Source of the DNA: Minisyncoccota bacterium
GTDB taxonomy: Bacteria > Verrucomicrobiota > Lentisphaeria > Oligosphaerales > MVZH01
Length of the DNA stretch: 9,454 bases
Assembly: GCA_021734725.1 (NCBI GenBank)
Contig: JAIPIM010000152.1
Coordinates: forward strand, 1 to 9,454
Direction: 5' to 3'
Part shown: one piece after another, positions 7,107 to 9,454 of the stretch
Position numbering within the stretch: position 1 is the stretch's first letter
Layout of the letters: each line of letters starts with the position of its first letter
Notes under the pieces: model-generated
What the model was told of the DNA's origin: nothing
The model's database searches: none
Seen by the model: the letters and a program-made list of their open reading frames with translations, nothing else
Made by a program: the position numbers and the translations under genes

Positions 7107-7660
7107 ATGTCAGAAACCAAAACACTATGACCTTGCCTGCACGAACTCGAACAAACCTTTGAGAAATGGCGGGAATGCGAGGACGCCAGAATCCAGGGAA
7201 CCGTTGCAGGGCAATGGTCACAAGAGCGTCCGATCTATGCCGTGACGCTGACGGATCCAGATGCTTCCGACGAGAACAAGCAACATGTCGTTCTTTCCGC
7301 CATGCATACCGGCGGAGAACGCAGTTCGGCGGCTACCCTGTTTGCCGCTATACAATGGCTTTTGTCCGACGATCCACCGGCCGCCGACGTGCTGCGTCGG
7401 CAGGTGATCGTGTGTGTGCCCGTGGTCCACCCCGACGGCTACGACGAAGGCCGGCCCGAGCCCGGCCAAGAACCGAGGCACAGCCAAATTTATTCGAACT
7501 GGAACGCCAAGGGAGTCACGGATCCCGAAACGGCGCCGGAAGCCGGCTTCCCTTCGGATTTTCAGGAAGACGACCGCGAACTCGTGTACTGGGGACCCGC
7601 AATCGACGACATCGGCGATAAAGCATGGTCGGGCCGCCCAAGCTGGTCCGCCGTCTTCTT
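7107..7660 (+). pseudogene. M14-like zinc carboxypeptidase, broken
   Basis: GAGGGAG (7091-7097) sits nine bases before an ATG at 7107, but that frame meets TGA at 7128 after only seven codons. The same frame then stays open and reads like real protein: HELEQTFEKWRECEDARIQG, then HVVLSAMHTGGERSSA with a His/Glu pair (7305-7319) resembling the first zinc-binding motif of M14 peptidases, and VIVCVPVVHPDGYDEG, matching the family's P-x(2-3)-[NH]-x-DGY segment. Coding character continues to about GRPSWSAVFFKY (7660) and then changes to unrelated AT-rich sequence. The third zinc ligand and the catalytic Glu of M14 enzymes are not visible. A GTG restart at 7242 could give a 5'-shortened product, still lacking the C-terminus. 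The gene follows the propeller-like gene by 73 bases and was probably the last member of that operon. Family assignment is moderate; decay is well supported. Confidence 0.65.
7538..7551. repeat. 14-base perfect palindrome inside the broken peptidase
   Basis: GGAAGCCGGCTTCC is its own reverse complement, and the overlapping text GCCGG-AA-GCCGG also forms a short direct repeat. It lies between the segments TAPEA and GFPSD of the peptidase reading. Such microhomology could mark a deletion point, or the palindrome may be chance in GC-rich coding sequence. Confidence 0.35.
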
Positions 7661-7734
7661 TAAATACTGCATAATATATTGCTGCCTAACAGGTTCTAAT
7701 CAGTTACCGGTCTTTTTTTTAAGGCTTTTTCTCA

Positions 7735-7751
7735 CGAAATATGGTATTTCG
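7735..7751. repeat. Short perfect hairpin in the IS remnant
   Basis: CGAAATA (7735-7741) and TATTTCG (7745-7751) are exact reverse complements around a three-base TGG loop. A T-run (7712-7719) and a second T-run (7726-7730) lie just before it on the + strand. Read on the - strand, the hairpin is followed after a few bases by A-rich, not T-rich, sequence, so it is not a terminator in that direction. It may be part of the original element or chance in AT-rich DNA. Confidence 0.35.
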
Positions 7752-7762
7752 CAAGAGTCTAA

Positions 7763-8071
7763 ATCCTGATAAACAAAGGAGGACGACAGCGCTGGAAAAT
7801 CGAAAATGAAAGCTCCAACACACTGAAAAACGGCGAGATCGGGCTGAAACACGACTGCGGCAACCAGGACAATGTCTGGTACAACTATTACCTTCTTGCA
7901 CAGATCGCGCTGCTGCTCACACAGCTGGCGTGGTGCGGCGACGGGATGGTAAAAGTCGCCGGACAGGTCTGTAAAACAGCAAAAAGCCTGTTCCGGACTA
8001 TCAGGCCCATGTACGTCCGCATCAGGGAATCACTACAAACAAATCAATGTCTGGACAAACGCCTTTTTTAA
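7763..8071 (+). pseudogene. Transposase C-terminal fragment (DDE type)
   Basis: The frame is open from just after a stop at 7760 to TAA at 8069-8071. It begins with no usable start of its own and reads RQRWKIENESSNTLKNG (from 7787), then HDCGNQDNVWYNYYLLAQIA and LLLTQLAW. RWKIENE-x-x-NTLKN followed by a tyrosine-rich YYLL-x-QIA helix is the pattern at the C-terminal end of a group of IS4-like DDE transposases; the Arg-x3-Glu spacing (Arg 7790, Glu 7802) resembles the YREK motif that holds the last catalytic Glu. The first two catalytic Asp residues and everything before them are absent. About 100 residues remain of an expected 350-500. It cannot be active. IS family assignment is from memory and uncertain; transposase identity is fairly secure. 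Confidence 0.65.
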
Positions 8072-8155
8072 AATTCTCTCAGTCGTAACCGAACAGATGC
8101 CAGAAACGTAAAACAAACATCATCGATAGACATAACCACTCAATGTTGTATGACT

Positions 8156-8456
8156 TATAACCGACCAGCAGCGAGGGCCGTTAGGACTTCGTCGTCGTCG
8201 ACATACTCGAAGTCGTGCTGAGCATGCTCCTCTGTAGACTGGCTGTTTTCCGGCGGCGCACACTATTACCCACTGACCTATTGGGTGCACAACCGGGTTG
8301 GTCACACCAAGGGCCTGATCCGGTACGATTTTCCGACGTTGTGAGGAGTGAAGGCGTCCAGCTGTCAGCGTGGAGAGGTGCACTCGCCCCACGCAGGTTT
8401 CTGTGGAGACGCCGTCCTGCTCGACGGCTCCGTCCCGGCCGCACCGTCACAGCAGC
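8156..8456. other. Gene-poor region between IS remnant and convergent gene
   Basis: About 300 bases without an intact gene. Two open stretches look more protein-like than their length warrants. On + there is 8222-8344, reading DWLFSGGAHYYPLTYWVHNR and then GHTKGLIRYDFPTL before a stop, with a stop just upstream. On - there is a run ending at a stop near 8157-8159 that reads HDFEYVDDDEVLTALAAGRL, with stops upstream near 8271. A + strand segment near 8395-8430 reads HAGFCGDAVLLDGSV, loosely like the H-x9-DG tail of PVC prepilin-like proteins but with one residue too many. None has a start site or enough length to call. The best description is gene debris plus the trailing region of the convergent gene; I see no convincing terminator. 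Confidence 0.4.
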
Positions 8457-9454
8457 CTACCAGAACATGTAGAGGTAGGGGTCGTCGTGGACGCTCAGGG
8501 GCTCCGAATAAAGAGAGAAGTTGGGTTCGGCTTCCTCCGCGTCGGCCAGTTCCTGGCCCGTCAGCCGGCGGGTACCGGGCCCGCGGGCGAAACGCAGGAA
8601 CAGCCAAGGTTTCTGCGTTGGTTTGGCCAGGCTGGGCTCGACATAAACATCGCCGGGATCGGAAACTTGGAACCAGAACCCATTACCGTTCGACCCGGAA
8701 CCGAGGACGCAAACGATTTCGTTCCAGCCTTCTTTAAGGTCGGCGCGGACTGTGAAGGCGAAGCCTTGGCTGAAGGTAGCACCGTGGAACCCCTTGATCG
8801 TGCCGGTGCGGAACACCTCCGCGCCGTTGACGGCGACACGGAACCACCAGTCCGCCCCCAATTGCAGGGTGGCCCTCCGAGCCTCGGACGACCAGATATG
8901 CGTGACCGCCACGGTTCGCTGGCGGGGTTTTACTCCGTAAACGGGTGCCAGATTCATGTATCCGCCCATGCCCAGGCCGTTGTTGACGTCCGTCGGTACG
9001 TACCAGGAAAGCTGCCGACCGTCGGCGAGCTGGAACTGCTTGTCAGCCTCGCGGTCATCGAGAATGGCGTCCAGATCCAACTCCACGGGGTCCGCGTCGT
9101 CGGTCGCAGGCGGTGGCAGCGGCCCGAGATAGGTCCACTTGTCAATGGCTTGGAACGGTAGGGGGCGGCGCGGGGCGAAGAAACCGTCGAGCAACTCGTC
9201 CGACGAACTCAGGCCAAGATTGGCCAGCAGTAACGCGCGGGCGCGGTTCGCCTGCCAACAGCTGCGGGCACGATTCTTGAGGTGCCACGCCTCGGTGAGC
9301 GCCGGTTCGGTTACCGGGTCGGCGGCGCGCACGGCGGTGGTGTCGCGCAACGCCTCCTCGGTCAACTGGAAAAGCACGAGCCGCCCCCGGCCATGGCTCA
9401 CCACCCCCAGCAATCCGTCCAGCAACAGAGCGGCATTGGCATTCTCGCCCCGCA
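8457..9454 (-). CDS. C-terminal part of a large, probably carbohydrate-active protein
   Basis: The frame is open from the window edge (9452 reading down) to TAG at 8459-8457, so about 331 C-terminal residues are visible and the start is outside. The first segment, RGENANAALLLDGLLGVVSH followed by GRGRLVLFQL, resembles the gatekeeping segment of GATase-like domains in bacterial beta-galactosidase-like enzymes (a 'GKGRLVL-x-Q' strand-turn). An Arg/Leu-rich helical linker follows (HLKNRARSCWQANRARALLL). DKWTYLGPLPPP then opens a beta-sandwich module with THIWSSEARRATLQLGADWW, RVAVNGAEVFRTG and DLKEGWNEIVCVLGSGSNGN, typical of galactose-binding-like or PA14-like domains that recognise sugars. The very end (DDPYLYMFW) is complete. 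Base composition is higher in G+C than upstream genes (9121-9180 is 40 of 60; a hisD line, 1981-2040, is 32 of 60). A glycoside hydrolase is likely; the catalytic family cannot be told. Confidence 0.65.
   Translation of the reverse strand, partial: RGENANAALLLDGLLGVVSHGRGRLVLFQLTEEALRDTTAVRAADPVTEPALTEAWHLKNRARSCWQANRARALLLANLGLSSSDELLDGFFAPRRPLPFQAIDKWTYLGPLPPPATDDADPVELDLDAILDDREADKQFQLADGRQLSWYVPTDVNNGLGMGGYMNLAPVYGVKPRQRTVAVTHIWSSEARRATLQLGADWWFRVAVNGAEVFRTGTIKGFHGATFSQGFAFTVRADLKEGWNEIVCVLGSGSNGNGFWFQVSDPGDVYVEPSLAKPTQKPWLFLRFARGPGTRRLTGQELADAEEAEPNFSLYSEPLSVHDDPYLYMFW

Larger units (their letters stand above)
7661..8155 (+). mobile_element. Degenerate insertion-sequence remnant
   Basis: At about 7660 the GC-rich peptidase coding sequence stops and AT-rich sequence begins (7681-7740 is 23 of 60 G+C by count). 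Inside lies a transposase C-terminal fragment (7763-8071) without the N-terminal and central DDE portions, so the element is internally deleted. A weak inverted pair sits near the two edges: 7669-7681 and the reverse complement of 8141-8153 agree at 9 of 13 bases (shared CATA and ATTG ends). I see no target-site duplication. The edges are estimates from the composition change and this pair. The element probably ended the peptidase gene. Confidence 0.5.

Noticed and set aside
7128..7130. In-frame TGA in the peptidase as a recoded (selenocysteine) codon
   Set aside because: It lies at codon 8, away from any active-site motif, no recognisable bacterial SECIS hairpin follows, and the gene is broken elsewhere as well.
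8196..8208. TCGTCGTCGTCGAC as a microsatellite or repeat array
   Set aside because: Too short; if the - strand frame is real it simply encodes an Asp run.
8181..8472. Open frames of 85-90 codons on both strands in the region before the convergent gene
   Set aside because: Arg/Pro/Ser-rich low-information translations, no ribosome binding sites, mutually overlapping.

Overview
The window reads as a bacterial chromosome segment. It carries housekeeping genes, a sulfatase-centred carbohydrate block, a decayed mobile-element scar, and the 3' end of a large gene on the opposite strand. Three things together suggest a member of the PVC group (Kiritimatiellota, Lentisphaerota, Verrucomicrobiota or Planctomycetota): an archaeal-type IMP cyclohydrolase (PurO) in a bacterial setting with Shine-Dalgarno sites, a formylglycine sulfatase, and a conserved protein of a type I associate with polysaccharide-degrading PVC bacteria. 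This placement is inference; there is no rRNA or tRNA to confirm it.

Layout. Bases 1-256 are a leader without a convincing gene, with one good hairpin (182-222). The + strand then runs purO (257-910), hisD (1058-2362), hisC (2410-3462), an RsuA/RluB-family pseudouridine synthase (3459-4175), a sulfatase (4186-5583), a conserved protein of unknown function that is probably a beta-propeller (5642-7033), and a broken M14-like metallopeptidase gene (7107 to about 7660). Spacings are 147, 47, -4, 10, 58 and 73 bases, so hisD to the peptidase could be one transcript. About 7661-8155 is AT-rich and holds the C-terminal remnant of a DDE transposase (7763-8071). Bases 8156-8456 hold no intact gene, only short suggestive open stretches on both strands. 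From 8457 to the window end, on the - strand, is the C-terminal third or so of a large, GC-rich, probably carbohydrate-active protein whose start lies outside.

How it fits together. HisD and HisC are two steps of histidine synthesis. That pathway releases AICAR at the HisF/HisH step. After formylation AICAR becomes FAICAR, the substrate of PurO, so the purO-his neighbourhood makes metabolic sense. The sulfatase, the propeller-like protein and the convergent sugar-enzyme fragment point to use of sulfated polysaccharides. The peptidase seems to have been the last gene of that block. It has a stop after seven codons, a possible internal deletion and a C-terminus cut off at the insertion-sequence remnant.

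I see no CRISPR array, defence system, phage module or RNA gene. The least explained item is the propeller-like protein beside the sulfatase, followed by the scar at 7107-8456.
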